Shown piece by piece: positions 55,596 through 64,000 of a stretch of DNA of 64,000 bases; the first letter of the stretch is position 1, and each line of letters begins with the position of its first letter. The notes beneath the pieces are model-generated. The model was not told the DNA's origin and ran no database searches. It saw only the letters and a list, made by a program, of their open reading frames with translations. The stretch is from contig NZ_CP011319.1 in NCBI RefSeq assembly GCF_001865675.1, positions 3,658,001 through 3,722,000 on the forward strand. The letters run 5' to 3'. A program made the position numbers and the translations under genes. The stretch comes from Janthinobacterium sp. 1_2014MBL_MicDiv (lineage in GTDB: Bacteria > Pseudomonadota > Gammaproteobacteria > Burkholderiales > Burkholderiaceae_D).

Positions 55596-58475
55596 ATGTT
55601 GCGTGGCCGCCTGCCATTCTCGATTTCCGCCGCGGCCGCACTGACCTTTGCCTGCGGCGCCAGCGTGACGGCCGTGCTGTTCGCCGCCATCAGCCAGCTC
55701 GAATACGACAAGATGAGCCTGAGCCTGCAACAGCGCGCCGGCGCGCGCGTGGCCGCCATCGAACAGGGACTCGACGACGCGGTGGAAGTGCTGACCACCA
55801 CCAACCAGCTGTTTGCCGCCATCGTGCCCGTCACGCGCGAACAGTTCCACGACTTCACCACGCCGCTGCTGCAGCGCCACCCGTTCATCCAGGCCTTCAA
55901 TTTCCACCGCTTCGTGCCGCACGCGCAGCGCGCCGAATTCGAGGCCGGCCTGCGGCGCATCGTGCCCGACTACGCGATGACGGAAATGCGCAATGGCGCC
56001 GTCGTGCCGGCCGCCGCGCATGCCAGCTACCTGATGGTCGACTACCTGGAACCGCTGGAAGGCAACCGTCCCGCCTTCGGCCTGAACGTGCGCCCGGACG
56101 GCTTGCTGGCCGGCGCGCTGGAACAGGCCATCATCAGCGGCCAGACCACGGCCACCGGCCTGCTGGCCCTGGCGCAGGGGCCGCAGCGCGGCTTCGTCAT
56201 CCTGCGCCCCGTGTACCGCCATGGCATGCCGCTGCAAACCATACAGCAGCGGCGCGCGGCGCTGATCGGCGATACGGCGGCCGTCATCCGCGGCAGCGAA
56301 CTGGTACAGAAAATCCTCGCCGGCGCCGACCTGCTGAGCGATCCGCAGCTGGAAATCAGCGTCTATGCGGACGCGGGCGCCGACCCGCGGCACATCATCT
56401 TCCGGCATGGCAAGGACACCACCGACCAGCCGGCCAGCGCCTGGGAATCGCTGCCACGCTGGCTGCAATTCGCCTACCACAACGGTTATGACAGCGCCTT
56501 TGCCGCCGCCGGCCGGCCCTGGCATGTGCGCGTGGTAGCCCATCCGCGTCCTTTCCTGGCCGACCACCTGGGTTCCCTGTTCACCCTGCTTACGGGATTG
56601 CTGTTCAGCGTGCTGACGACCGCCTTCGTGCAAACGCTGACGCAGCGCTCGCGCCGCGTGCAACTGCTGGTCGAGCAGCGCACCGCCGACCTCAAGCGCA
56701 GCAATGAACTGCTGAGCGCCGACGTGCGGGCGCGCCAGCGTACCGAGCGGGCGCTGCAGGAAAGCGAAAAGCGCTTCCGCCGCCTGCTGGCCCTGTCCTC
56801 GGACTGGTACTGGGAGCAGGATGCCCATTTCTGCTTCACCCACATCACCAGCGGCTTCACGGACAAGTCGAACATGCCGCTGGAACGCTTCATCGGCATG
56901 ACGCGCTGGGACAACAACCCGGAGATGCGCAATTCGCGCTGGGGCAAGCAGCATATCGCCAACCTGGAAGCCCACCTGCCCTTCTTCAACCTCGAATATG
57001 CGATGAACGACCGCGATGGCCAGCTGCGCTGGTTCAGCATCAACGGCGAACCGCTGTTCAATGAGCTGGGCGAATTTCGCGGCTACCGGGGCACGGGCTC
57101 GGAAATCACGGAACGCAAGCTGGCCGAGCAGCAAATCCAGCATATCGCCCACCACGACGTGCTCACGGGCCTGCCCAACCGCGCCCTGCTGCGCGACCGC
57201 CTGGCGCAAGCCATGGCCCTGTCGCGCCGCAAAAACCGCGCGCTGTGGGTGCTGTTAATCGACCTCGACCGATTCAAGTTCGTCAACGACAGCCTGGGCC
57301 ACAAGGCCGGCGACCTGCTGCTGAAAACCATCGCCGCGCGCCTGCAGGCCAGCCTGCGCGAAAGCGATACCGTGGCGCGCCTGTCCGGCGATGAATTCGT
57401 CACCATCCTGTGCGAGCAGGCCGACGAAACCCTCAGCAGCGCCATCGTGCAGCGCGTGATGGATGCCGTGGCGCAGCCGGTCATGCTCGACGGCAAGGAG
57501 TTTTTCGTCACCTGCAGCATCGGCGTGGCCGTCTACGACATGTCGCGCTACGACATGCCCGGCGACGTGACCTTGAATGGCGAGACGCAGAACCTGATCG
57601 AACAGGCCGACATCGCCATGTACTGCGCCAAAAAGCAGGGCCGCAACAACATCAAGTTCTACACGCCGGCCATGAACCAGGCCACGCTGGAGCGCCTGCG
57701 CATCGAGACGGCGCTGCGCAACGCCCTCGAACGCGAGCAGTTCGTGCTGCATTACCAGCCGCAGCTGGACCTGGCCAGCGGCCGCATCGTCGGCCTCGAA
57801 GCGCTGCTGCGCTGGCAGCATCCGGACCTGGGCATGGTGGCGCCGCAGCGCTTCATCGCGCTGGCCGAGGATACGGGCCTGATCGTGCCGATCGGCGCCT
57901 GGGTCATGCGCCAGGCGTGCACGCAGATGCAGGCCTGGCATGCGGCGGGACTGGGCCGGCTGCGCCTGGCAGTGAACCTGTCGGCGCGCCAGTTCAACGA
58001 GCCGAACCTGGTGGCCTCGATCGCCGACGTGCTGGCCGAGACGGGCCTGGCGCCGGCCTGCCTGGAACTGGAGCTGACGGAAAGCCTGTTCATGCACGAC
58101 GTGGCGCTGGCCGTCAGCCAGCTGCACGACATGAAGGCGCTGGGAGTGCAGCTGTCGATCGACGATTTCGGCACCGGCTACTCGAGCTTTGCCTACCTGC
58201 GCACCTTCCCCATCGACGTGCTGAAGATCGACCGCAGCTTCGTCAACGACGTCGCCAGCGACGCCGACGACGCGGCCATCGTCGTCTCCATCATCGCCCT
58301 GGCGCACAACCTGAAGCTGCGCGTGGTGGCCGAAGGCGTGGAGACGGCCGAACAGCTCGACTACCTGCGCCGCCACGGCTGCGACGAGGCGCAAGGCTTT
58401 TATTTCAGCCATCCGCTGCCGGCGCACGAGGTGGAAGCGCTGCTGCGGGCGGAAGAAGCGGCCGTCGCGCCCTAG
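55596..58475 (+). CDS. CHASE-PAS-GGDEF-EAL c-di-GMP phosphodiesterase
   Basis: This 959-residue membrane protein has a first helix (about 8-30), a periplasmic CHASE-like sensor (about 31-320: FIQAFNFHRFVPHAQRAEFE, VDYLEPLEGNRPAFGLN), a second helix (about 327-347), a coiled-coil linker, a PAS domain (about 390-500), a GGDEF domain (515-680) and an EAL domain (700-950). The GGDEF signature is SGDEF (597-601). The EAL site is intact: E735-A-L in VGLEALLRW, with LAVNLSARQFNEPNL, LELTESLFM, SIDDFGTGYSS and LKIDRSFV. The enzyme should hydrolyse c-di-GMP; cyclase activity is uncertain. Confidence 0.95.
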   Translation: MLRGRLPFSISAAAALTFACGASVTAVLFAAISQLEYDKMSLSLQQRAGARVAAIEQGLDDAVEVLTTTNQLFAAIVPVTREQFHDFTTPLLQRHPFIQAFNFHRFVPHAQRAEFEAGLRRIVPDYAMTEMRNGAVVPAAAHASYLMVDYLEPLEGNRPAFGLNVRPDGLLAGALEQAIISGQTTATGLLALAQGPQRGFVILRPVYRHGMPLQTIQQRRAALIGDTAAVIRGSELVQKILAGADLLSDPQLEISVYADAGADPRHIIFRHGKDTTDQPASAWESLPRWLQFAYHNGYDSAFAAAGRPWHVRVVAHPRPFLADHLGSLFTLLTGLLFSVLTTAFVQTLTQRSRRVQLLVEQRTADLKRSNELLSADVRARQRTERALQESEKRFRRLLALSSDWYWEQDAHFCFTHITSGFTDKSNMPLERFIGMTRWDNNPEMRNSRWGKQHIANLEAHLPFFNLEYAMNDRDGQLRWFSINGEPLFNELGEFRGYRGTGSEITERKLAEQQIQHIAHHDVLTGLPNRALLRDRLAQAMALSRRKNRALWVLLIDLDRFKFVNDSLGHKAGDLLLKTIAARLQASLRESDTVARLSGDEFVTILCEQADETLSSAIVQRVMDAVAQPVMLDGKEFFVTCSIGVAVYDMSRYDMPGDVTLNGETQNLIEQADIAMYCAKKQGRNNIKFYTPAMNQATLERLRIETALRNALEREQFVLHYQPQLDLASGRIVGLEALLRWQHPDLGMVAPQRFIALAEDTGLIVPIGAWVMRQACTQMQAWHAAGLGRLRLAVNLSARQFNEPNLVASIADVLAETGLAPACLELELTESLFMHDVALAVSQLHDMKALGVQLSIDDFGTGYSSFAYLRTFPIDVLKIDRSFVNDVASDADDAAIVVSIIALAHNLKLRVVAEGVETAEQLDYLRRHGCDEAQGFYFSHPLPAHEVEALLRAEEAAVAP

Positions 58476-58490
58476 CCAGCGGCGCCAGGA

Positions 58491-58715
58491 CTACGCTGCC
58501 GGCAGCCTGGCGATGATGTCGAGTTCCTGCCATTCCCCGTCCAGGCCCGCTTGCGCCAGGAACGAGGCCACATCCGTGGCGCGCGCCGCATCGATGTGCC
58601 GGTCCGCATGCGGCCACAGCAGATCGCACTCCGTGCAGACGATGACTTCCTGCCCTGTTTTCCGGACCCTTGCGCGTACCAGGTCGCCATACGCGTCGCA
58701 GGTCGGACACTGCAT
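58491..58715 (-). CDS. Small zinc-ribbon protein
   Basis: This 74-residue protein has two Cys pairs: MQCPTCDAYGDLVRARVRKTGQEVIVCTECDLLWP, a C-x2-C...C-x2-C zinc ribbon, followed by a helical tail. AAGGAG lies 6 nt before the second ATG (58715), which I take as the start; the first ATG (58730) lies upstream of this ribosome site. It follows the LysR gene closely, on the same strand. Function unknown. Confidence 0.65.
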   Translation of the reverse strand: MQCPTCDAYGDLVRARVRKTGQEVIVCTECDLLWPHADRHIDAARATDVASFLAQAGLDGEWQELDIIARLPAA

Positions 58716-58737
58716 GCCGTTCTCCTTCATGGCCGGG

Positions 58738-59619
58738 CTACAGCTTTTGCTGCAGGAATTCGAGGAAGCAGCTGATGCGCTGCGCCAGCTGCGTATTGCG
58801 GTAGTACACGGCGTGGATCTGCTGCCGGTAGCCCGTGTAGTACGGCTGCAGCACCTGCACCAGGCGGCCGGCGGCGATATCGTCCTTCGTCATGAAGTCG
58901 GACAGGCATACGATGCCCTGGTCGTGCAGGGCCAGCTGGCGCAGGGTCTCGCCGCTGGACGCGGCCAGCGCGGGCACGATCTGCAGGCTGTTGCCGGCCG
59001 CGTGGCGCAGCGGCCAGTTGTTGCCCAGCTCGTACTGGGCAAAGCCCAGCAGCGCATGGCCGGCCAGCTCTTCCGGCGTGGCCGGCGTGCCGTGGCGCGC
59101 CAGGTAGGCCGGCGTGGCCAGCACGTGCAGGGGGCTGGCACTGAGCGGACGCGCATGCAGGGTCGAGTCGACCAGGGCGCCGATGCGGATGGCGATATCG
59201 GTGCGGTGCTCGAGCAGGTCGGCGATCTGGTCGTTGCTGGTCAGTTCCAGGCGGATGTCCGGGTACATGGCGCGAAATTCGGCCACGTGCGGCACCACGC
59301 AATGCAGCATGAAAGGCGAGGCGGCGTCCACGGACAGGCGGCCGGCCGGTTTCTGGCGGCGGATGCGGATCGACTCTTCCACGTCTTCCATCGAGGCGAG
59401 GATGGCGCGCGCCTTTTCCAGGAACAGCTGGCCCTCTTCCGTCAGCTCCATGCGCCGCGTGGTGCGCGTCAGCAGCGACGTCGCCAGCTTGTCTTCCAGT
59501 CGGGACAGGGCGCGGCTGACGCCCGAGGTGGTTTGTCCAAGGTGCACGGCGGCCGCGCTCAGGGTGCCGCTGTCGATGACGGTGACGAAGATTTTCAGAT
59601 CGTCGGAATTGATATCCAT
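58738..59619 (-). CDS. LysR-family transcriptional regulator
   Basis: This 293-residue regulator has the LysR winged HTH at the N-terminus (DLKIFVTVIDSGTLSAAAVHLGQTTSGVSRALSRLEDKLATSLLTRTTRRMELTEEGQLFLEKARAIL) and a periplasmic-binding-protein-like effector domain (about 90-290). The CrgA/DsdC-like class with PAGRLSVDAASPFMLHCVVPHVAEFRAMYPDIRLEL is typical. AAGG lies before the start. No divergent target gene is present: the next gene upstream is on the same strand. The target and ligand are unknown. Confidence 0.93.
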   Translation of the reverse strand: MDINSDDLKIFVTVIDSGTLSAAAVHLGQTTSGVSRALSRLEDKLATSLLTRTTRRMELTEEGQLFLEKARAILASMEDVEESIRIRRQKPAGRLSVDAASPFMLHCVVPHVAEFRAMYPDIRLELTSNDQIADLLEHRTDIAIRIGALVDSTLHARPLSASPLHVLATPAYLARHGTPATPEELAGHALLGFAQYELGNNWPLRHAAGNSLQIVPALAASSGETLRQLALHDQGIVCLSDFMTKDDIAAGRLVQVLQPYYTGYRQQIHAVYYRNTQLAQRISCFLEFLQQKL

Positions 59620-59699
59620 TCTAGCCTTATTATTGCCTGCATTTCACATATTCCGCCATTATAATGGAATTATGGCAACAGTGAAGGCGGCGGCCAACG

Positions 59700-60317
59700 T
59701 CAGGCTACGTAGAATAAAATGGCGATAAAATGGCAGCTGCTGCCGGCCAGCACGAACAGGTGCCAGATGCCGTGGCCATGGCGCAGCTTGTGGTCGGTGG
59801 CGTAGAAGGCGATGCCGCCCGTGTAGCACAGGCCGCCCGCCACCAGCCACAGGAAACCGTCCCATTCCAGCGCGGCCAGCAAGGGCTTGATGCCGATGAC
59901 GATCAGCCAGCCCATCGCCACGTAAATCACCAGCGAGAGGATGCGCGCGCCCCTGGCATACACATATTCCTGCACGATGCCGATCAGCGCCAGCCCCCAC
60001 ACGACGCCGAACAGCGACCAGCCCCACGGCCCGCGCAGGGTGACCAGCATGAACGGCGTGTAGGTGCCCGCGATGAGCAGGTAAATGGCGCAATGGTCGA
60101 GCCGCTGCAGCACGGCCTTGGCCTTGCCGCGCACGCTGTGGTACAGGGTGGAGGTGAGGTAGAGGGTCAGCAGCATGGCCGCATACACGCTGCAGCTGAC
60201 GATTTTCCACGGGTCGCCCGTGCGGGCCGCCACGACGATCAGGATGACGCCGCCGATGGCCGCCAGCGCGGCGCCCACCGTATGGGAAATGCTGTTGAAA
60301 CGTTCACCGTAATACAT
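59700..60317 (-). CDS. Hemolysin III family membrane protein (YqfA/PAQR)
   Basis: This 205-residue protein has seven helices and the PAQR/HlyIII signature residues: RFNSISHTVGAALA, STLYHSVRGKAKAVLQRLDHCAIYLLIAGTYTPF and GHGIWHLFVLAGSSCHFIAILFYV. The conserved Ser, Asp and three His line a zinc site in adiponectin-receptor structures. In bacteria the role is tied to membrane lipid homeostasis rather than true haemolysis. It is 80 bp upstream of the LysR gene. Confidence 0.92.
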   Translation of the reverse strand: MYYGERFNSISHTVGAALAAIGGVILIVVAARTGDPWKIVSCSVYAAMLLTLYLTSTLYHSVRGKAKAVLQRLDHCAIYLLIAGTYTPFMLVTLRGPWGWSLFGVVWGLALIGIVQEYVYARGARILSLVIYVAMGWLIVIGIKPLLAALEWDGFLWLVAGGLCYTGGIAFYATDHKLRHGHGIWHLFVLAGSSCHFIAILFYVA

Positions 60318-60370
60318 GCACCACCGCCCGCCCCGTTGAAAACAGGCTCATCGTACACGCTTGGGGACCA

Positions 60371-60429
60371 GGTGAAGCAACTTCACCCAATAGAAATGCC
60401 GGGGTCGGCCCCTGAGGGTCCGCCCCCGG
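60371..60429 (-). terminator. Hairpins after the NYN-domain gene
   Basis: GGTGAAG-CAA-CTTCACC (60371-60387) is a perfect 7-bp stem with a 3-nt loop. Next to it, 60399-60412 and 60416-60429 form an imperfect GC-rich stem (12 of 14). Both lie within 80 bp of the NYN gene stop on its 3' side. There is no clear U-run. Confidence 0.45.
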
Positions 60430-60450
60430 TACCTGCTTTGGGGGTGTCAA

Positions 60451-61941
60451 TCAAGCCGCTTCCGCCTTCTTGCGCGCCGGACGGCGCGCCGGCGTCTTGC
60501 GCGGCGCCTTGGCCGGCTTGTCTTCGGCCACGGGCGCGATTTCCACCGGTGCCGCTTCGACAAGCACTGGCGCTGCCTCGACCACGGCGTCTACCGCCTT
60601 CTTGGCAGGCTTTTTCGCCGCTGCCGCCTTGCGGGCCGGCGTGCGCGGCTTGGCCTTCGGCTTCGCTTCGGCTACCGCTTCCACGACCAGCTCAGGCTCA
60701 GGCACTGGCGCAGGCACGGCTTCCGGCACGGGCGCTGCCTCGACAACGTCGGCGCGCGCTTCGCGGGCGCCATCGCCATTCTTGCGGCCGCCACGGCCAT
60801 TGCGGCGCGCACCGCGCTTGGCATTGCCTTCGTCGGCCGCCGCTTCGACTGCAGCTTCGGCCACTTCATGCACCACGTCCGGCTGCGGCGCCGGCGCATA
60901 CTGTTCCACGACGACCGCTTCGGCGTCGGCCACGGGCACGAAGGCCTGTGGCGCGGCTTCGCCGCGGCGATGTTCGTTCTGCTTGCGGCCGCCACGGCCA
61001 TTGCGGCGCGAATCGCGGCGGCTGCCGCCCTCGCGGCTGCCCTCTTCCGTCACGGCCGTCTCGCCGGCGACGGCGGCGTCGCTGCCCGTCTCCGCGCTGA
61101 GCGGCGCCGCTACCGGCACCAGGCCGCTGCTGCGGTAGACATAGGCGCCCGATTTCTCGTCGCGGCCGAACTCCAGCAAGCCGCGCGTCTGCGCTTCTTC
61201 CAGCAGGTTGCCGAAGGTGCGGAAGCCGTAATACGACTCGCTGAAGTCGGGTTTGCGGCGCTTGATCGCCTCTTTCAGCATCGAGGCCCAGATCTTGCCG
61301 CTGTCGCCGCGCTCGGAGACGAGCGCGTCGAAGGTCTCGACGGCCATCTCGATCGCTTCCGTCTTGCGCGACTCGTATTTTTCCTTGCGGCGCACTTCCT
61401 CGTCCGGCGAGCGCTTGGCGGCCGGCGTTTCGCGCGCGTCGCGCTTGGCGGCCGTGCGGCGGCTTTCGCGCACCAGGTCGTCGTAGAAAATGAATTCGTC
61501 GCAGTTGGCCACCAGCAGGTCGGAAGTCGACTGCTTGACGCCCACGCCGATCACCTGCTTGGCGTTTTCGCGCAGCTTCGACACCAGCGGCGAAAAATCG
61601 GAATCGCCGCTGATGATGACGAAGGTGTTGACGTGGGCCTTGGTGTAGCACAGGTCCAGCGCATCGACCACCAGGCGGATGTCGGCCGAATTCTTGCCGG
61701 ACTGGCGCACATGGGGAATTTCGATCAGCTCGAAGTTCGCTTCGTGCATGGTGCCCTTGAAGCTTTTATAGCGGTCCCAGTCGCAATACGCCTTCTTGAC
61801 GACGATGCTACCCTTGAGCAACAAGCGTTCCAGGATCGGTTTGATATCGAATTTTTCGTAATTTGCATCTCGCACGCCGAGCGCGACGTTCTCGAAGTCG
61901 CAAAACACGGCCATGCTGAGGTTTTCTGGGGATGACGCCAT
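60451..61941 (-). CDS. NYN-domain RNase with OST-HTH/LOTUS domain and RGG-rich tail
   Basis: This 496-residue protein begins with a NYN (LabA/DUF88, PIN-like) nuclease domain at about 8-160: MAVFCDFENVALGVRDANYEKFD, SADIRLVVDALDLCY, TFVIISGDSDFSPLVSKLRENAKQVIGVG. The acidic residues of the PIN metal site (D, D, DSDF) are in place. An OST-HTH/LOTUS domain follows at about 215-290 (KIWASMLKEAIKRRKPDFSESYYGFRTFGNLLEEAQTRGLLEF), thought to bind G-rich RNA. The rest is disordered: two RRNGRGGRK boxes, Ala/Pro/Glu stretches, and a basic AAAKKPAKK end. Probably an RNA-processing or RNA-decay factor. Confidence 0.88.
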   Translation of the reverse strand: MASSPENLSMAVFCDFENVALGVRDANYEKFDIKPILERLLLKGSIVVKKAYCDWDRYKSFKGTMHEANFELIEIPHVRQSGKNSADIRLVVDALDLCYTKAHVNTFVIISGDSDFSPLVSKLRENAKQVIGVGVKQSTSDLLVANCDEFIFYDDLVRESRRTAAKRDARETPAAKRSPDEEVRRKEKYESRKTEAIEMAVETFDALVSERGDSGKIWASMLKEAIKRRKPDFSESYYGFRTFGNLLEEAQTRGLLEFGRDEKSGAYVYRSSGLVPVAAPLSAETGSDAAVAGETAVTEEGSREGGSRRDSRRNGRGGRKQNEHRRGEAAPQAFVPVADAEAVVVEQYAPAPQPDVVHEVAEAAVEAAADEGNAKRGARRNGRGGRKNGDGAREARADVVEAAPVPEAVPAPVPEPELVVEAVAEAKPKAKPRTPARKAAAAKKPAKKAVDAVVEAAPVLVEAAPVEIAPVAEDKPAKAPRKTPARRPARKKAEAA

Positions 61942-62053
61942 AAGGGTGAATTCTCGCTTGATGATAAGGGCGGACGGGAAGCGCAACGCCTCCCTTTTCG
62001 CCTAGTATATTCGCCCGCCGCCCGTTTCGGCGACAACTATCGTGCGCGCCCGC

Positions 62054-63241
62054 CTATTCCGCGCCGCCGGCGGCGCCCGCGCCACTACGGTTTCCCGTCC
62101 AGACGACGCTTTCATCGACCGAATACAGCTGGCACGGCGCACTGCTGCGCTGCTGGCACGACGCCAGCGCGCGCACATCGGGACTTTCGCCCTCCGCCGC
62201 CCAGCCCCAGGCACCGCTGGCAGAGACGGCAAAGGCGCGCGGCGCCGTGTTGTCGAGGAAGTCGCGGTAGGCGGCGCGGCCCGGCGCGGCCAGGTAGGGC
62301 ACGGCGGCGATATCATCGAACGGCGCGAAATGCGTCTCGCAAGGCGGCGGCGGATCGGCCACGGCGTACACCTGCCGCACCGGCATGCCGATCTTTTGCA
62401 GGAAGCGCAGGGTGGCCGGCAGCCACACGGCCACGCCATCGCGGCTGCCCAGGGTCAGGTGGGCATCGCGCTTGAACGGCCCATACGCGACCAGTTCCCC
62501 CTTGCCGCCCGAACCGCGATACGAGTTGAACAGGCGCCGCGCCAGCGCCGGCCCGAAATAGGAGTCATTCGCGCCGTACAGCCACAGGCTGGGAATGCGG
62601 CTGTAGGCGCCCAGCGTGGCAAAGGCCCTGGCAAGCGCCGAAGGCCAGTCGCAGCCGGGCGCATCGACGCGCAGGCCGCCGGCAAAATTGAGTACGCCGC
62701 GCACGCCGGGCAGCGCCCGCGTCGCCAGCGCCAGCGCCGCCATGCCGCCATACGACTGGCCGGCCACGACGATGCGCGCGGGGTCGACCCAGCTCTGGCG
62801 GCGCGCATAGGCCAGCGCGTCGAGCGCGTCGAGCGCCTGGCCCTGGGCATTGGCCAGCATGTCGCAGTCGGCATCGCGGTACGCACCCGTGGACTGCGCA
62901 TACCCGGCGCGCATGGGCAGCATGACGGCATAGCCGCGGCGCACGAATTCCGTGGCCATGTAAATGAAGCGCTCGCGCTGCTGCAGCCGCGCCGGCCCCG
63001 CGGACTTGCCATGATTCATCAGCAACAGGGGAAACGGGCCGGGACCGGACGGGCGGAACAGCGTCGTTTGCAGCGCCTCGCGCCTGCCGTCGCCGGCCGG
63101 CACCAGGATGACCTGCTCGTTCAAGCGGGCGTCGAGCGGCAATGGCAGTGTGGAAGCCTGGGCGTGCAGGGACAGGCAAGACAAGCCGAGCAGCAAACTC
63201 GGGAGCAAGTGGCGGACAGGGCGGGAAATGACGCACTCCAT
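62054..63241 (-). CDS. Secreted alpha/beta hydrolase (dienelactone hydrolase-like)
   Basis: This 395-residue protein has a signal peptide (ending LSLHAQAS, about residue 30). The hydrolase domain has LLLMNHGKSAGPA (oxyanion), the nucleophile elbow GQSYGG in RIVVAGQSYGGMAALALAT, the acid in LWLYGANDSYFGP and the His in KRDAHLTLGSRDG. The triad is therefore intact. A C-terminal region of about 100 residues has Cys (PPCETHF, ASCQQRSSAPCQLYS) suited to disulfides. Substrate unknown; a periplasmic or extracellular esterase or peptidase is likely. Confidence 0.8.
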   Translation of the reverse strand: MECVISRPVRHLLPSLLLGLSCLSLHAQASTLPLPLDARLNEQVILVPAGDGRREALQTTLFRPSGPGPFPLLLMNHGKSAGPARLQQRERFIYMATEFVRRGYAVMLPMRAGYAQSTGAYRDADCDMLANAQGQALDALDALAYARRQSWVDPARIVVAGQSYGGMAALALATRALPGVRGVLNFAGGLRVDAPGCDWPSALARAFATLGAYSRIPSLWLYGANDSYFGPALARRLFNSYRGSGGKGELVAYGPFKRDAHLTLGSRDGVAVWLPATLRFLQKIGMPVRQVYAVADPPPPCETHFAPFDDIAAVPYLAAPGRAAYRDFLDNTAPRAFAVSASGAWGWAAEGESPDVRALASCQQRSSAPCQLYSVDESVVWTGNRSGAGAAGGAE

Positions 63242-63409
63242 GGATGACTACCCGGCCAGTCTAGGCAGCGCCATGCCACAGAACAAGATCAAAAAGTTAC
63301 GTCAGATAACTATTTTTCGCCGGAATCAACCCGCCGGCGAATTGTTGCCTTGCGCCAACCATTTTTACCCGATACGGGAGTAAACTGGCGGTATTCTGAA
63401 GGAGTCGCC

Positions 63410-63781
63410 ATGTCCATATCCGCCCTCACCACCGGCACCTCGGGGCTGACCGCCAACCAGCGCGCGCTGGACGTGGCCGCCCATAATGTCGCGAATGCGA
63501 ATACGCCAGGCTTCCAGCCGCAGGAAGCCCGCTTCCAGGAAGCCAGCCCGGCCGGCACGGGCGTCACCCTCTCCGTCGAGGGGCGCAAGCTGGCCGCCGG
63601 CGAAAGCGTCAGCGGCGCCAATGCCAACGCGGCCAAGGCTGCGGAAAGCCGGCCGAACGGCGTCGGCCTGGCGTCCGAACTGACGGATAACCTCGTCTAC
63701 AAGGCCGGCTTCAATCTATCGGCGAATGTCGTCAAGGCGGCCGACCAGGCGCTGGGCAGCCTGATCGACGTCAAGACGTAG
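63410..63781 (+). CDS. Flagellar basal-body rod-like protein
   Basis: This 123-residue protein starts MSISALTTGTSGLTANQRALDVAAHNVANANTPGFQPQEARFQE, the Flg_bb_rod N-terminal motif (ANNIANxNTxGF) found in FlgB/FlgC/FlgG-type axial proteins. Its C-terminus (NLVYKAGFNLSANVVKAADQALGSLIDVKT) has the matching axial coiled-coil motif, as in FlgC. Both ends of a minimal rod protein are present, but no other flagellar gene is nearby, so it is a lone paralogue of unknown use. AAGGAG lies 6 nt before the ATG. It is convergent with the TetR gene and overlaps it by 11 bp. Confidence 0.78.
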   Translation: MSISALTTGTSGLTANQRALDVAAHNVANANTPGFQPQEARFQEASPAGTGVTLSVEGRKLAAGESVSGANANAAKAAESRPNGVGLASELTDNLVYKAGFNLSANVVKAADQALGSLIDVKT

Positions 63782-64000
63782 ATACTGCGACTATCGGCAA
63801 GATAGTCTGGTTTTTCATTTCCAGCGCCAGCGGCGCCATGGCCGGCGCAATCAGCGCCAGCAGGCGCTCGGCGGGAATGCCGTCGCGCGCCTGCACCGAC
63901 AAGCCATGCAGCAGCGCCGCATAATAATCGCCCAGCGCCTGCACGTCCGCCTCCTCTTTCAATTCCCCCGCCAGCTGCGCCGCGCGCAAGCGAGCGATGA
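63771..64000 (-). CDS. TetR-family regulator, C-terminal part (cut by window)
   Basis: Only the last 76 or so residues are present; the frame stays open to the right edge. LRAAQLAGELKEEADVQALGDYYAALLHGLSVQARDGIPAERLLALIAPAMAPL is the characteristic C-terminal dimerisation end of many TetR proteins (LADYYAxxLxGLSVQARDGAxxExL). The HTH domain lies outside the window. Target and ligand are unknown. Confidence 0.75.
   Translation of the reverse strand, partial: IARLRAAQLAGELKEEADVQALGDYYAALLHGLSVQARDGIPAERLLALIAPAMAPLALEMKNQTILPIVAVSTS

Overview
The window looks like a chromosomal segment of a high-GC betaproteobacterium of the family Oxalobacteraceae, most likely Janthinobacterium or a close relative (Massilia/Duganella group). 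This rests on gene content and order: glmM-folP-ftsH-rlmE followed by divergent yhbY; greA next to carB-carA; a leuA of about 570 residues; a PEP-CTERM protein; and a small protein ending in the ESFPASDP motif. No phage, insertion sequence, CRISPR array or classical defence island is visible. The genus is an inference from memory of these families.

Layout. 1-8.1 kb: a partial secreted protein, a Fur-box-preceded TonB siderophore receptor, a secreted glycosidase-like protein, a nucleotidyltransferase, Ogt and small proteins. 8.2-15.3 kb: a complete cytochrome bd operon, cydD-cydC-cydA-cydB-cydX on the minus strand, including a 41-residue CydX, divergent from a GbsR/MarR-type regulator with palindromes at the shared promoter. 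15.6-16.8 kb: a PEP-CTERM protein, tRNA-Arg(UCU) and tRNA-Pro(UGG). 17-28.3 kb: the housekeeping block glmM, folP, ftsH, rlmE, yhbY, greA, carB, carA. 28.6-31.2 kb: a GlcG/HbpS-like protein followed by an intergenic palindromic repeat, a patatin-like lipoprotein, and a two-gene unit ending in a barstar-family protein.

31.3-37.3 kb: leuA preceded by a leucine-rich leader peptide plus a second small ORF, a chemoreceptor, and egtD-egtB for ergothioneine. 37.6-44.5 kb: an orphan ABC ATPase, a small HTH-like protein and an 1812-residue protein that joins two alpha/beta-hydrolase modules (the second without its nucleophilic serine) to a C-terminal CHAT caspase-like protease. 44.5-52.3 kb: olsB and ppx, each preceded by repeated Pho-box half-sites with an 11-bp period, plus a formate-dehydrogenase-like molybdoenzyme convergent with fdhD, a histone-H1-like protein and a ChaA-type antiporter. 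52.5-64 kb: c-di-GMP proteins, a spermidine-synthase-like protein, LysR, hemolysin III, a NYN-LOTUS-RGG protein, a secreted hydrolase, a flagellar-rod-like protein and a partial TetR.

Main leads: (1) the CHAT/double-hydrolase protein; (2) two copies of a roughly 120-bp palindromic repeat, each abutting the stop codon of an upstream gene, with paired changes that suggest a conserved RNA hairpin; (3) two predicted PhoB targets, olsB and ppx; (4) a probable leucine attenuator with two small ORFs; (5) a candidate regulator and operator for the bd-oxidase operon.
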